Below are positions 1 to 11,539 of a stretch of DNA of 64,000 bases, piece after piece. The notes beneath the pieces were generated by a model. That model was not told where the DNA came from, did not search any database, and saw nothing but the letters and a program-made list of their open reading frames with translations. Every line of letters starts with the position of its first letter. Positions within the stretch are counted from its first letter, which is position 1. Source of the stretch: Arenicola marina (taxonomy: Eukaryota > Annelida > Polychaeta > Arenicolidae); the NCBI GenBank assembly GCA_964019135.1, contig OZ025260.1, positions 33,660,254-33,724,253 of the forward strand, in the 5' to 3' direction. Position numbers and translations under genes: made by a program.

Positions 1-302
1 AAGCTAGAGAGGTGGACTTAGGTGGTTCGGCCTGCACTGCCGACTGCATTGTGTGTAGGTCCAGCTCCCTGTGGTTGTCCCTGTCGAAGTCATATCGCCG
101 TGTATGACGTACTGAGGATGCCGCAGTCGCCACGTAAAAGCCGAGGTTTTGGTTGTTCTGGCAGGCTTCATCCATAACTAATGTGTGTTTGTTTTGTGTC
201 TGTTTTACGGACATATGGCATTTTTACTGTATCGTTAGAGACACGCTGAAGTCGCCAAAATATTTCTGAATGTTATGTAGACAAACTCCGCCAACTTTCT
301 GG
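1..302. other. Noncoding, no recognised feature
   Basis: No exon with conserved residues or splice context seen. Single-copy sequence leading into the 11-bp array. Confidence 0.5.
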
Positions 303-522
303 CGCCTCCACCCCGCCTCCACCCCGCCTCCACCCCGCCTCCACCCCGCCTCCACTCCGCCTCCACCCCGCCTCCACCCCGCCTCCACCCCGCCTCCACC
401 CCGCCTCCACCCCGCCTCCACTCCGCCTCCACCCCGCCTCCACCCCGCCTCCACCCCGCCTCCACCCCGCCTCCACTCCGCCTCCACCCCGCCTCCACCC
501 CGCCTCCATCCCGCCTCCACCC
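303..522. repeat. 11-bp minisatellite (CGCCTCCACCC)
   Basis: About 20 tandem copies with few substitutions (CACTC or CATCC variants). The Pro/Ser-rich and Gly/Trp/Arg-rich open frames here are a by-product of the repeat on both strands. Confidence 0.95.
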
Positions 523-1658
523 ATCAGGCACGGTGCAAGTGGCAGTTTTGGCCGCAGCGCTGTCCCGGCTGCCTTTATGCGATATACCCTGTCGTTACCT
601 TGAATATCTGGAGCGTCCTGCAGACGGGTGGCGGTGGGTGACAGGGTCTTGGTATGGCTGATGGCAAGGCAAATCCGGCTGACAGCGACTGTACCCTCCC
701 CCCACCCCCACAGTCCCGCCAGCCCCCTTCACCGTTACCATGCCGATGACGCTCGGACCCTCTGCGTAATTCTGGGGGTTCTGTCCGTTCACTCGCGGCG
801 TCCTCTGCGGAGTGGATGGCGGGGGGGGGGGGGGGGAGTCCCAGCTGCCCTTCCCTACGCCAGCCCCAGGCGTGTCTGGGGTCGGTCGCCCGTCTCTCTG
901 CCCTCAAAAGACGTGGCACCCGGTATCCGGGTAACCGGGTATCTGGGTGTTGCCACCCACCGCATAGGCAAACCCCACAACCTTGAACCTTGGTCGCTTT
1001 AAAGCACCGGGTTATAGCGTCTGCTATGTTGCTCCTACCATCGGCATGTAAAATGTAGCCCCCCTTCCCACCACCCCCACCCCACCCCTATGCACCCCTC
1101 CCTCTTCTTTGACCTGCCCCAGTCAACCCTGTTGTCGTCCTGACGACGATGGGTCTATCACCCCCTGGTGTGGCCTGGTGTGGCCTGGTGTGGCCTTGTG
1201 TGGCCATGGTTGGGAGAGAGGGAGGGAGAGAGGGGAGGGAGGAAAAAAAGGAGAATTGCGGCACCATCTCTACCGCTCTGGCAATGACTGACTACTAATG
1301 ACTAACCTTCCTGCAGGAGTAGTCACCCCTCGGGGTAGTCACCTCACCGCCGCTGTCAATTTGGGCGTCAGGCTCGGGCTGTAAGCTGTGTAATCGGTGC
1401 GGGATTAATCGTATCATGCTCCACCGTTCCACCCCGCCTCCACCCTCTACCCCGTCCACCCCGCCCCTCGCCCCCTCCACCCCCCCCCCTCCAGCCCCAC
1501 CCCACCTCATGACGCGAGCCTGACGGCGCCAGAATAACTGTCAGGGGTAAGGATGCTGTGTTTTGAGATGACAGGACGTCGGATCTCTCCGTCACTCTCA
1601 ACCTCTCTCAATCGGGGCATTGTGCGACTTCTTTATGACGACGGTGATGACATTACAG
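523..1658. other. Noncoding; G/C-rich low complexity
   Basis: Contains a G run near 822-836, four copies of tggtgtggcc at about 1168-1206 and C-rich tracts at 1050-1090 and 1428-1505. No exon recognised. Confidence 0.5.
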
Positions 1659-2090
1659 GTGACGCTAAAGGTGTCATACATGTGACGCTAAAGGTGACAT
1701 ATATGTGACGCTAAAGGTGATATACATGTGACGCTAAAGGTGACATATGTGACGCTAAAGGTGACATACATGTGACGCTAAAGGTGACATACATGTGACG
1801 CTAAAGGTGACATACATGTGACGCTAAAGGTGACATATATGTGACGCTAAAGGTGACGCTAAAGGTGATATACATGTGACACTAAAGGTGACATATATGT
1901 GACGCTAAAGGTGACACTAATGATGACATACCTGTGACGCTAAACGTGACACAAAAAGTGACTAAACATGACGCTAAAGGTGACGTTAACGATGCGTTAA
2001 ATGAGGCGCTAGAGAAGACACTAGAGTTGAGGATAGAGATGATAAAGATGACACTAAATTTGACACTAAATGTGACCGAAAAAGTTGACG
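1659..2090. repeat. 23-bp minisatellite (gtgacgctaaaggtgacata)
   Basis: About 14 copies built of gtgacgctaaag plus gtgacatacat. They are regular until about 1990 and then decay gradually, so the 3' flank holds the oldest copies. Confidence 0.92.
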
Positions 2091-3182
2091 CTCAAGAATT
2101 CCGTGACAAACAAATATATACTCCATGGGATCCATACAGCTTTGTCGCTGGCAATCGTACTAAAATGAGGCTGTGGTGGGGCATTTACTGCTCGCTTTAT
2201 GGCATCCGCTCAATCAGGCTGGTGTTAACTGTTCGCTCCCTACTTTAGGATTGATGCATCCGTGACGAGGAGATTAATTTATTTGTTGGTTCCCTACTTT
2301 AGGATTGCTGCACCCACTGCGCAATGTCTTTATCGGCAACCGTCGTTTCAAATTCTGAAATGAATTTTATAATTGGGTCAGTACGCCATCGCGAGCTGCT
2401 ACTCACCCCAGTCCTGCGGCGAAGCACCCTATTTTACTTACTAGGGTTCCATTAGTTTTCATTAGGGAGCCGACCGGGGTGCGATTTTGATGGACATTGG
2501 GTATTAATTTAGTGTTAATGTCGCTATCTACCCCTCGTCTCGCTGCGTCCTGACCGCTCAGCCCGCCCTGCCCGCCCGCCACCCCCACCCACCCCGTCTG
2601 CCCCGCCCATCCCCCCGCCCCCCCGCGCGGTCCTCATCAATCTTTTCCATGCATGGACTGGACGGGTATAGCCCCCGATCGGGCCATGATTCGGCCTGCT
2701 CAGGGGGGCAGTGAGTGGACTGGCGCCTGCTGATATGACCGGGAGGGTAAGGCGGTGGGGGCGGGGGGGGGGGGGAGGGGGGGGGGGGGGGTCGCCAATC
2801 TGTTGTCCCATCGCAGGGCTTGATTTGGCCCCTAGACTGATGCCCGAGTCAGTCCATTGCCCTGTCCATAAGCGGAGGGGTCTTCGGGCAGAGCGGTGGG
2901 CAGACCGGTTGATGTGCCAACGGACAGCTTATTCCCACGTGAGGCTACGGGCAACGGTCATAAATATGGATTTCTCCCGACTGCAGGCGAATTGATCGAG
3001 TCTGGGAGGAGAACTGTTCAGCGGTGGCTGATAGAACTGGGTCCTCTTCCTCTCGCGCGGTAGCTGGTACCCCGGTGGGGCACGTGGTCTGGTGGTACTG
3101 GCGGTAATGGGGTCACTGGGTCGGGTCACAGAGTCCTCTCACCCGTTTGGTGATACTGTCGGGGCTGGTGTACCGGGGTCAC
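2091..3182. other. Noncoding; one 53-bp duplication and a long G tract
   Basis: The segment around tccctactttaggattg occurs at 2237 and 2290 (spacing 53). A G-rich homopolymer of over 30 bases interrupted by one A lies at 2762-2791. No exon recognised. Confidence 0.55.
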
Positions 3183-3590
3183 TGGGTCAGGTGACTGCTG
3201 GTCATGGAGACATCTGGCTGGGTCAGGTCATGGAGACCTCTGGCTGGGTCAGGTCATGGAGACCTCTGGCTGGGTCAGGTCATGGAGACCTCTGGCTGGG
3301 TCAGGTCATAAAGACCTCTGGCTGGGTCAGGTCATAGAGACCTGTGTCTGGGTCAGGTCATGGAGACCTCTGGCTGGGTCAGGTCATGGAGACCTCTGGC
3401 TGGGTCAGGTCATGGAGACCTGTGTCTGAGTCAGGTCATAGAGACCTGTGTCTGGGTCAGGTCATAGAGACCTGTGTCTGGGTCAGATCATAAAGACCTG
3501 TGTCTGGGTCAGGTCATAGAGACATGTGTCTGGGTCAGGTCATGGAGACATGTGTCTGGGTCAGGTCATAGAGACCTGTGTTTGGGTGAT
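3183..3590. repeat. 26-bp minisatellite (ctgggtcaggtcatggagac)
   Basis: About 15 copies in two sub-types, with gacctctgg dominating the first half and gacctgtgt the second. Confidence 0.93.
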
Positions 3591-4785
3591 GGCTGCCGAC
3601 TACAAACACAGGGGGCTCGGGAGCCCTGGGTTGACCCTGAATAATGCAGCGCGTCTCGTCCCATGGCTTGTCTCTGGTCTGATATCACTTCACCAGGTTA
3701 ACGGTGCTAATGGGCCGGCGTCAATATTGCCGTGGTGAATAATTTGCACAGTCGTCGCCCAAGAAAAATTAAAACTTTTTATGCGGCTGAAAATACGCGG
3801 TAATGCCAGCATGAACTGACGTGACTTGCCACCCGGAAGCCGTGTACGGGTTGTCACTGGTACAGGGTTTACCGTAGTTCATCCTTACTCCTGGTCGTCG
3901 CTCTCTTACGCAAGTATACACTGGATTTCCTGCTGCATGGACTATAGGCCGACTGTACTATGGGCCGACTTCACACTGGGCCGACCTTACAATGGGCACC
4001 CCCCCCCCCCCCCAGATATCTCCATAATTGATCCGCTTGTAATCGTTAGTATCGGATTTGAAATGCTTAATTGTCGTTCGATCTGTTTTAACGTAACAGG
4101 AGGATAAAAGATCACGTAATACCCCCTACCCCTGCCCCCTTCCCTCCCCACTTCCCTCCCCCCCCCCCCACCCTCCCCCTCTGCCAATGTAATAATAAGA
4201 ATTTCTCTGAACTGTCGCCGTTCTTCTCCCGTTTATCGACCCCGGCCAATGTTACGGGCTGGCCAGCCCCAAGCCCTCACTCCCGTCGTTCTCGGGGGCG
4301 ATTCCCATGCCTCTCAGCCCTTCTCTGTGCTCTCAGATATCATTAGCCGCCTTAAATATCCCTGTAACGACCTCCGGCCTAGAAAACATCTCCACGGGAC
4401 TCGTTATCCCAACGCTTTGACGAAACCCTGGCCCTATTTGTACCCACCCCCCCACCCCCACACCCCCCACCCCCCCCCCCTCCACCACCATGTGACCTGT
4501 CACATGCAACATGGCGTCGACGTCAGATGGCGAAGATGAAAGACGCCAAGCGATTTCGGTGGGACCACGTGGCTCTTCCAAGTCGGCCTTGACCTTTCTC
4601 CCATGATGATGGGTCTGTACCCTGGGATGTGATTCTGGATTGGCGATATAGTGTATGGCAGAGAATTTGGTGTCGATAGTTCTCGGCCGTTATGGTCGAT
4701 ATTATTCCGTCTGCACTGGTATTGTCTACATTGACCACCCAGCATCACGTCTCATCCTTTCATCCCTCATTCATTGTGTCGGGAG
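3591..4785. other. Noncoding; homopolymers and small repeats
   Basis: Three copies of tatgggccgac-like sequence at 3945-3990, a C run at 4000-4013 and C-rich tracts at 4120-4175 and 4440-4480. No exon recognised, including no GSTT first exon. Confidence 0.5.
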
Positions 4786-7235
4786 TGGGGGTCTCCCTGG
4801 TGTAGTGGTTAGCGCATTGGACCGCAGATCATTACGTCCTGGGGACCTCCCTGGTGTAGTGGTTAGCGCACTGGACCACAGATCATTACGTCCTGGGGGT
4901 CTCCCTGGTGTAGTGGTTAGCGCACTGGACCGCAGATCATTACGTCCTGGGGGTCTCCCTGGTATAGTGGTTAGCGCATTGGACCGCAGATCATTACGTC
5001 CTGGGGGTCTCCCTGGTGTAGTGGTTAGCGCACTGGACCGCAGATCATTACGTCCTGGGGGTCTCCCTGGTGTAGTGGTTAGCGCACTGGACCACAGATC
5101 ATTACGTCCTGGGGGTCTCCCTGGTGTAGTGGTTAGCGCATTGGACCGCAGATCATTACGTCCTGGGGGCCTCCCTGGTGTGGTGGTTAGCGCATTGGAC
5201 CACAGATCAATAGGTCCTGGGGGCCTCCCTGGTGTAGTGGTTAGCGCACTGGATCACAGATCATTACGTCCTGGGGACCTCCCTGGTGTAGTGGTTAGCG
5301 CACTGGACCACAGATCATTACGTCCTGGGGGCCTCCCTGGTGTAGTGGTTAGCGCACTGGATCACAGATCATTACGTCCTGGGGACCTCCCTGGTGTAGT
5401 GGTTAGCGCACTGGACCACAGATCATTACGTCCTGGGGGCCTCCCTGGTGTAGTGGTTAGCGCACTGGACCACAGATCATTACGTCCTGGGGGCCTCCCT
5501 GGTGTAGTGGTTAGCGCACTGGACCGCATATCAATACGTCCTGGGGGTCTCCCTGGTGTAGTGGTTAGCGCACTGGACCGCAGATCATTACGTCCTGGGG
5601 GTCTCCCTGGTGTAGTGGTTAGCGCACTGGACCGCAGATCATTACGTCCTGGGGACCTCCCTGGTGTAGTGGTTAGCGCACTGGACCACAGATCATTACG
5701 TCCTGGGGGCCTCCCTGGTGTAGTGGTTAGCGCACTGGACCGCAGATCATTACGTCCTGGGGACCTCCCTGGTGTAGTGGTTAGCGCATTGGACCACAGA
5801 TCATTACGTCCTGGGGACCTCCCTGGTGTAGTGGTTAGCGCACTGGACCACAGATCATTACGTCCTGGGGGCCTCCCTGGTGTAGTGGTTAGCGCACTGG
5901 ACCGCAGATCATTACGTCCTGGGGACCTCCCTGGTGTAGTGGTTAGCGCATTGGACCACAGATCATTACGTCCTGGGGACCTCCCTGGTGTAGTGGTTAG
6001 CGCATTGGACCACAGATCATTACGTCCTGGGGACCTCCCTGGTGTAGTGGTTAGCGCACTTGACCACAGATCATTACGTCCTGGGGGTCTCCCTGGTGTA
6101 GTGGTTAGCGCACTGGACCGCAGATCAATACGTCCTGGGGACCTCCCTGGTGTAGTGGTTAGCGCACTGGACCGCAGATCAATACGTCCTGGGGACCTCC
6201 CTGGTGTAGTGGTTAGCGCACTGGACCGCAGATCAATACGTCCTGGGGACCTCCCTGGTGTAGTGGTTAGCGCACTGGACCGCAGATCAATAGGTCCTGG
6301 GGGCCTCCCTGGTGTAGTGGTTAGCGCACTGGACCACAGATCATTACGTCCTGGGGGTCTCCCTGGTGTAGTGGTTAGCGCACTGGACCGCAGATCAATA
6401 GGTCCTGGGGACCTCCCTGGTGTAGTGGTTAGCGCACTGGACCGCAGATCATTACGTCCTGGGGGTCTCCCTGGTGTAGTGGTTAGCGCACTGGACCGCA
6501 GATCATTACGTCCTGGGGACCTCCCTGGTGTAGTGGTTAGCGCACTGGACCGCAGATCATTACGTCCTGGGGGCCTCCCTGGTGTAGTGGTTAGCGCACT
6601 AGGCCACAGATCAATAGGTCCTTGGGGCCTCCCTGGTGTAGTGGTTAGCGCACTAGACCACAGATCAACAGGTCCTGGGGGTCTCCCTGGTGTATTGGTT
6701 AGCGCACTAGACCACAGATCAATAGGTCCTTGGGGCCTCCCTGGTGTATTGGTTAGCGCACTAGACCACAGATCAACAGGTTCTGGGGGTCTCCCTGGTG
6801 TATTGGTTAGCTCACTAGACCACAGATCAAATGGTCCTGGGGGCCTCTCTGGTGTATTGGTTAGCGCACTAGGCCACAGATCAACAGGTCCTGGGGGCCT
6901 CCCTGGTGTAGTGGTTAGCTCACTAGACCACAGATCAAATGGTCCTGGGGGCCTCTCTGGTGTATTGGTTAGCGCACTAGGCCACAGATCAATAGGTCCT
7001 TGGGGCCTCCCTGGTGTAGTGGTTAGCGCACTAGACCACAGATCAACAGGTCCTGGGGGTCTCCCTGGTGTATTGGTTAGCGCACTAGACCACAGATCAA
7101 TAGGTCCTTGGGGCCTCCCTGGTGTAGTGGTTAGCGCACTAGACCACAGATCAATAGGTCCTGGGGGTCTCCCTGGTGTATTGGTTAGCGCACTAGACCA
7201 CAGATCAATAGGTCCTTGGGGCCTCCCTGGTGTAG
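4786..7235. repeat. 54-bp tandem array with tRNA A-box-like core, about 45 copies
   Basis: The unit contains ctccctggtgtagtggttag followed by cgcactggacc and cagatcattacgtcctgg. The stretch TGGTGTAGTGG fits the pol III A-box pattern (TRGYNNARNNG) and continues as a tRNA D-arm does (GTTAGCGC). No B-box is present. No unit carries an indel, so an 895-codon frame (4655-7342) and a 637-codon antisense frame stay open. Between-unit changes (His/Arg, Leu/Ile, Gly/Asp) are not biased to synonymous sites, so I read it as a satellite in a GSTT intron. Subtypes are arranged in blocks, older near 6600-7235. Confidence 0.95.
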
Positions 7236-7308
7236 CCTCCCAGTTCATCCCTTGTGAATACCAATGTGGCCTCAAAAACCAGTTTCTTTTCCTTCATTTT
7301 ACTCACAG

Positions 7309-7396
7309 GAGAGCATCAATCAGAGGAATATGCTCGGATTAACCCCATGAAGGCCGTCCCGGCGATGCAAGATGGCGACTTTCGGCTAAGTGAGAG
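7309..7396 (+). CDS. GSTT: GSTT exon with cis-Pro and Glu-Ser glutathione-binding motif
   Basis: The acceptor is actcacag at 7301-7308 and the donor is gtaagc at 7397. The exon enters with two bases completing a Gly codon, then reads EHQSEEYARINPMKAVPAM and on to GDFRLSE, leaving AG for the split Ser codon. Longer open frames through this stretch (4655-7342 in another frame) are repeat artefacts. Confidence 0.88.
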
Positions 7397-7684
7397 GTAA
7401 GCCTTTCATTCTCTATAGCCCTCTGTCGCTACCTGGCGGTTATACCAAGAAACGGGTGGCTCTACTCTCGCTTGCTGGTGCCTGTTAGAATATATTTCTA
7501 ATTAACATGTCTATCCGTCTCTCACAGTGTCGCCATTTTGCGTTACTTGGTGGCAACACGTGACGTCATTCCCCAGGACTGGTATCCCACGGATGTCCGC
7601 CAGAGGGCGCTAGTGGACGAGTTTATCGCCTGGCATCACACCGGGTTACATCGCCATGGTGATGGCAACGTGTTCGTGTCTCAC
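7309..7684 (+). CDS. GSTT: Glutathione S-transferase theta, partial (two internal exons)
   Basis: Two exons, 7309-7396 and 7528-7684, join in frame to give 81 complete residues plus part of one codon. GST theta enzymes conjugate glutathione to electrophiles in the cytosol. The first exon encodes the end of the thioredoxin-like domain: NPMKAVPAMQDGDF contains the Val-Pro pair with the cis-proline, and it ends in Glu-Ser (Ser split by the intron), the pair that binds the gamma-glutamyl part of glutathione. The second exon begins VAILRYL and carries WYP, then VDEFIAWHHTGL, the theta-class start of the helical domain. Exon lengths (88 and 157 bases) and phases (1, 2, 0) fit my memory of the vertebrate GSTT gene. 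The N-terminal exon is not visible upstream, where a 54-bp array fills most of the preceding intron. The C-terminal exons are not visible after the assembly gap. Either they are in the gap or the locus is a fragment. Class assignment is confident; functionality is unknown. Confidence 0.88.
7528..7684 (+). CDS. GSTT: GSTT exon, domain linker and start of C-terminal helical domain
   Basis: The acceptor is ctctcacag ending at 7527 and the donor is gtaagt at 7685. One base completes Ser, then 52 codons read VAILRYLVATRDVIPQDWYP and continue to FVSH, ending in phase 0. WYP and the following R-x-R-A-x-VDE segment match theta-class GSTs. The exon also contains a CRE palindrome (7561-7568) and a CTCF-like core (7597-7612). 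Confidence 0.87.
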
Positions 7685-8035
7685 GTAAGTTCCATTCAAG
7701 GCGGCCACGATTTGCACGTCATCTGTAAGTCTAATAATCAAAATTCTATACAAAGTCACCATTGCAAACCCGAGATCGTCACACATGCTAAATCTACACT
7801 TGCGTATACTAAAGCCTCTTTATACAGATATTTCTCGCTAACTAAAGCCAAGATCGATGGGCGTAATGCGTAGAAAATTTAGGAACGAGACTGATATCGA
7901 TTTAGCAGCTGCACTTTGGTAATTATGAAAGTGCCACATGTTTTATTGCAGCTGATGATGCTCTGTGGCATTCTGTCAACCAATTGTTGCACTAATCTCG
8001 CCACAAGACGTTACAGTTCAGATAGTGATACGACT
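7685..8035. other. GSTT intron sequence up to the gap
   Basis: Follows donor gtaagt. AT-rich single-copy sequence with no further exon. Confidence 0.6.
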
Positions 8036-8235
8036 NNNNNNNNNNNNNNNNNNNNNNNNNNNNNNNNNNNNNNNNNNNNNNNNNNNNNNNNNNNNNNNNN
8101 NNNNNNNNNNNNNNNNNNNNNNNNNNNNNNNNNNNNNNNNNNNNNNNNNNNNNNNNNNNNNNNNNNNNNNNNNNNNNNNNNNNNNNNNNNNNNNNNNNNN
8201 NNNNNNNNNNNNNNNNNNNNNNNNNNNNNNNNNNN
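8036..8235. other. Assembly gap (200 N)
   Basis: Exactly 200 unknown bases, a conventional placeholder, so the true size is unknown. It lies 352 bases downstream of GSTT exon 3, where the C-terminal exons would be expected. Confidence 1.
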
Positions 8236-8815
8236 GGGACTCGTTGTGCCGTCTTTCCCAGAGGGTGTGGGGTGGGAGCTCCCTTCCTTCCTTCCCCTCC
8301 TCCTCCCAGGGGTCCAAAACGCCGTGCTATATTGCACAATGCTGAGTTGATTAAGTCGGGGCGTGAGTGGGGGGGGGGGGGGGCGTATCCGGGACACGAC
8401 TACGCTCTCTAACCTCTCCTTTCTGCCGCTCGTGTGTCCTTTCATTGATTGTCAGATGGAAGCGGCATTTTAACGTTGAATGAAAAAAAAATGCAAACAG
8501 GTTGGGGGAGGCCAGGCCGGGTCGGGGTGGGGCCAGGCCGGGTCGGGTGGGACCAGGCCGGGGCGGAGCCGGGACGGGATCCCCCTCCTCTCCAAGGCTC
8601 GCCCCCACGCCTTTTCCCACCGCCTCTTCCCCCGCCCATCCCCTCCGCCTTTCCCCTGTGCTCTCCCCAATTCAACCTGCGCCCCTCCCCCCCCCTCGAT
8701 CTCACCCCCCACCCCGGGTCTTTGCCCATACCGTTGCTGATTGGACAGATGAGGTTGTCGCCGACTTGTCTATGTATGTATGTATGAGTGGCTGGCAGAC
8801 AGTATTCGAGGGTGG
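8236..8815. other. Noncoding; short GC-rich repeats
   Basis: Contains a G run at about 8370-8384, four copies of a ggccaggccgggtcgggg-like unit at 8496-8575 and a tatg microsatellite near 8772-8786. No GSTT C-terminal exon found. Confidence 0.55.
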
Positions 8816-9500
8816 CCCAACCAAGACAGGGGGTGGGGGGGATGCCAGCCAATACAGGCTAGGGGGGGGGGGAGGCTTGCCAACAAAAATAGGGGGTGAG
8901 GGGGGGGGGGGTGCCAGCTAAGACAGGCAGAAGGTGGGGGGGAGGGCGTGTGTGCAAGCCAAGACAGGCGGGTGGGTGTAAGCCAAGACAGGTGGGGGAG
9001 GGGAGATTACCAGCCAAGCAGGTGGGAAGGGGCTGTACCAGCCAAGACAGGCGGGGGTGGGGTGCCAGCCAAACAGACGGGGGGTGGGTGCCAGCCAAGA
9101 CAAGCGGCGGGGTGTGAGCCAAGACATTCTGGGAGGGGGGGGGGGGGGAGTGCCTTCTAAGACAGGCTGGGGTGGGGTGCCAACCAAACAGACGGGGGAT
9201 GTGTGCCAACCAAGACATTCGTGGGGGGTGGGGGTGTAAGCCAAGACAGGTGGGGTGTGTAAGCCAAGACATTCGGGGGTGTATGTGCCAGCCAAGACAG
9301 GCGTTGGTGGGGTGCCATCCAAGACAGGCTGGGCGGGGGGTGCCAGCCAAGACAAGCGGGCGGAGGTGCCAGCCAAAACAGGCAGTGGGGGGTGTGGGGG
9401 GTGCCAGCCAAGACGGGCCGGGGTTGGAGCGCAGCCAAGACAGGCGGGGAGGGGGTTGCCAACCAGGACAGGCGGGGTGGGGGGGGGGATGCCGCACGGC
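8816..9500. repeat. Diverged G-rich minisatellite (gccagccaagacaggcgggg)
   Basis: About 25 units of variable length (about 22-32 bp) sharing ccagccaagacaggc with a variable G/T tract. Followed at 9504 and 9562 by a two-copy repeat of ctctttactcctgatccatc. Confidence 0.88.
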
Positions 9501-9599
9501 TGGCTCTTTACTCCTGATCCATCAGGCAGGTGGTGGGAGTGGGGGGGGGGCCGGGTCATGACTCTTTACTCCTGATCCATCAAGCAGGTGGTCGGCATT

Positions 9600-10405
9600 T
9601 CTGCCACAGAGAAAAGGTCACCATTCGGCGTAGGTAATAGGACTGTGACCAACCAGGGAGCTGTCTGTATGCCTCGGCGGTCGGCATGCCAGCCGTTGGG
9701 GGGTGTGGGGGGTGTGGGGGTGTGAGGTGGGTCTCCGATGGGAGGTGGGGTATGGCTCGTGGCACTCACATGTACGCTTGCCGAGGCGATGGTAGAGGGA
9801 GATTAAGGGAGCTTATGCCCCACACGATTTGTCCAGTTATTATGTGTTGAACACGGTCACCAGTTTTTAAACGGTTGCCATATTGTTTTTCTTAGATGTA
9901 CATATAGATAATACGCTGGCTCTCATTGTTTGAATAGTCTTACCCCTAGATTTAATATATCGCTTATGTTAAATGTTGGGGACCACGCTATCCAAAATGC
10001 TAGGCGTGAGTAAGACGTGAAATAGGGTGAAGCAATGGTATGCTTTAACATGGAAGCACTCAGAATACTCGTTCGTGCTATAGTGTTGTTGAGTTATACA
10101 TATTTTATATTTTATGCCAATCTATGTTAAAATATTCCATAAAACACGGCTCGCTTCCCTAGGAAACAAAACGGGTTTTTCAATTGTCTATGTCGTTTCA
10201 TCTTTACATGGCCTTTTTGATGTTTTTTGAGTCAGCGATACGCGTTGGTTCGTCGTGTTGCGGTGGCTGATGGTGAGGACTGGAGCCAGGCCAACAGTCG
10301 CCTCGCTGTCTGGCCACCTCCACACATAGTCAGAGTAATTGTTGTGGGTGTCTTTATATGGCACTCCCTGCTATTACCCCCGGCCTTCATCTCCCAACGG
10401 TGCCT
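9600..10405. other. Noncoding single-copy, AT-rich
   Basis: No repeat, exon or RNA gene seen, apart from a short ggggtgtgg tract near 9698-9722. An open frame from 10227 runs into the following simple repeat and shows no family resemblance. Confidence 0.45.
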
Positions 10406-10605
10406 CCACACCTCCCCACCGCCATCCCCACCCCCATCCTCACCCCCATCCCATCCCCATCCCCACCCCCCACCCCCACCCCTACCCCCACCCCCATCCC
10501 CATCCCCACCCTCATCCCCATCCCCATTACCATCCCCACCATCCCCACCCCCACCCACATCCCCATCCCGACTCCTACCCCCTCTGCACCATCACCACCC
10601 TCCGC
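10406..10605. repeat. (CCCCAY)n simple repeat
   Basis: CCCCAT and CCCCAC hexamers with interruptions. The minus strand is G4-capable (GGGGATGGGGATGGGG). Flanked by C-rich low-complexity sequence to about 10880. Confidence 0.9.
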
Positions 10606-11539
10606 CCCCGGACTCCACTTATCCCGCCGCTCCTCCCATCGCCCTTGCCGCCAGGTCTCCAGCTGCCCCCCTCCCCCCCCCCTCCCCTCCCCCACGCCAC
10701 CAGGGGTTTGCTCCCTCGCCCACGGCGCGGCAACCCCCCCCCCCTTACCTTGAGGTCTCTTGCCGTTAGTTTTCCTTCCCGCCATGTTGGTAAAACCCCC
10801 GCGCCCTCCCCCTGTCTCCCGTCTCCCGAGCGGTCCACAAGACTCCGATTCCCTCCCTCCTGCCCTCCAACCCGCCCTCTCTGCGTGAAGAGGGTGGGTG
10901 GGGTTGGCTTACGGCCGGTGCCGTGACAAGCAATATCTCCAGGTCTTTCGCTGGGAGCGGAACCCGGCAGCGGAACCCAGGAGCGGAAGTCTCGCGTATG
11001 GCCGAGGAAGACGCGAAGACGGCGTCGGCACGTGGTCGTCTGCGCGGACCCGTGGACCGAGGAAAAGGGCGGGAAACGGAGGAATCGGACACTGCACGGG
11101 AACGGGTGGGAGGGCTGCGGAGACGGGAAAGGATTTAGGGTTAAGAGCAAGGGATGATAGTGGGGGAGGGGGGGGGTGAGGAACAGACTCGGATGGTGTT
11201 GTGGGGGCCATGATTAAATGTATGTATGACCTTGACCTTTTGTCGCCTTATGTACTTACTCAAGGCCCTATGAGACTACAGTGAAGCCTCCGCATGACGC
11301 ATGCGCAAACGAGGCGTTTTGCTGCTGGCTAATTAACGGAGTCGTGGGTTTAACGGCGGTCCGATTGCCTCTTCAGGGACTGAGTGGTCCTCTCTATTCC
11401 AAAGTGTCTGGGTATTGGGGCCTTACATGAGCGCCCTGAGGGCGGGCGGCCAGAGCGTGCAGACAGAGTGTCCGCCCACCCCAAGGTCACTGCGCCATGT
11501 ATGTAGTGTCATATATACAGCCTCCATGCGTAAGGGACA
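10606..11539. other. Noncoding GC-rich, no recognised feature
   Basis: C-rich tracts to about 10750, then GC-rich single-copy sequence. Open frames are compositional. No exon recognised. Confidence 0.4.

Noticed and set aside
4655..7342. 895-codon open frame rich in GLPGVVVSALD repeats
   Set aside because: Unit length 54 is a multiple of three and lacks stops, so several frames on both strands are open. Changes between units are not biased to synonymous sites, and it overlaps a real GSTT exon out of frame.
10406..10605. Telomere-like repeat
   Set aside because: CCCCAT/CCCCAC is not a known metazoan telomere repeat (TTAGGG type) and the tract is short and interrupted.
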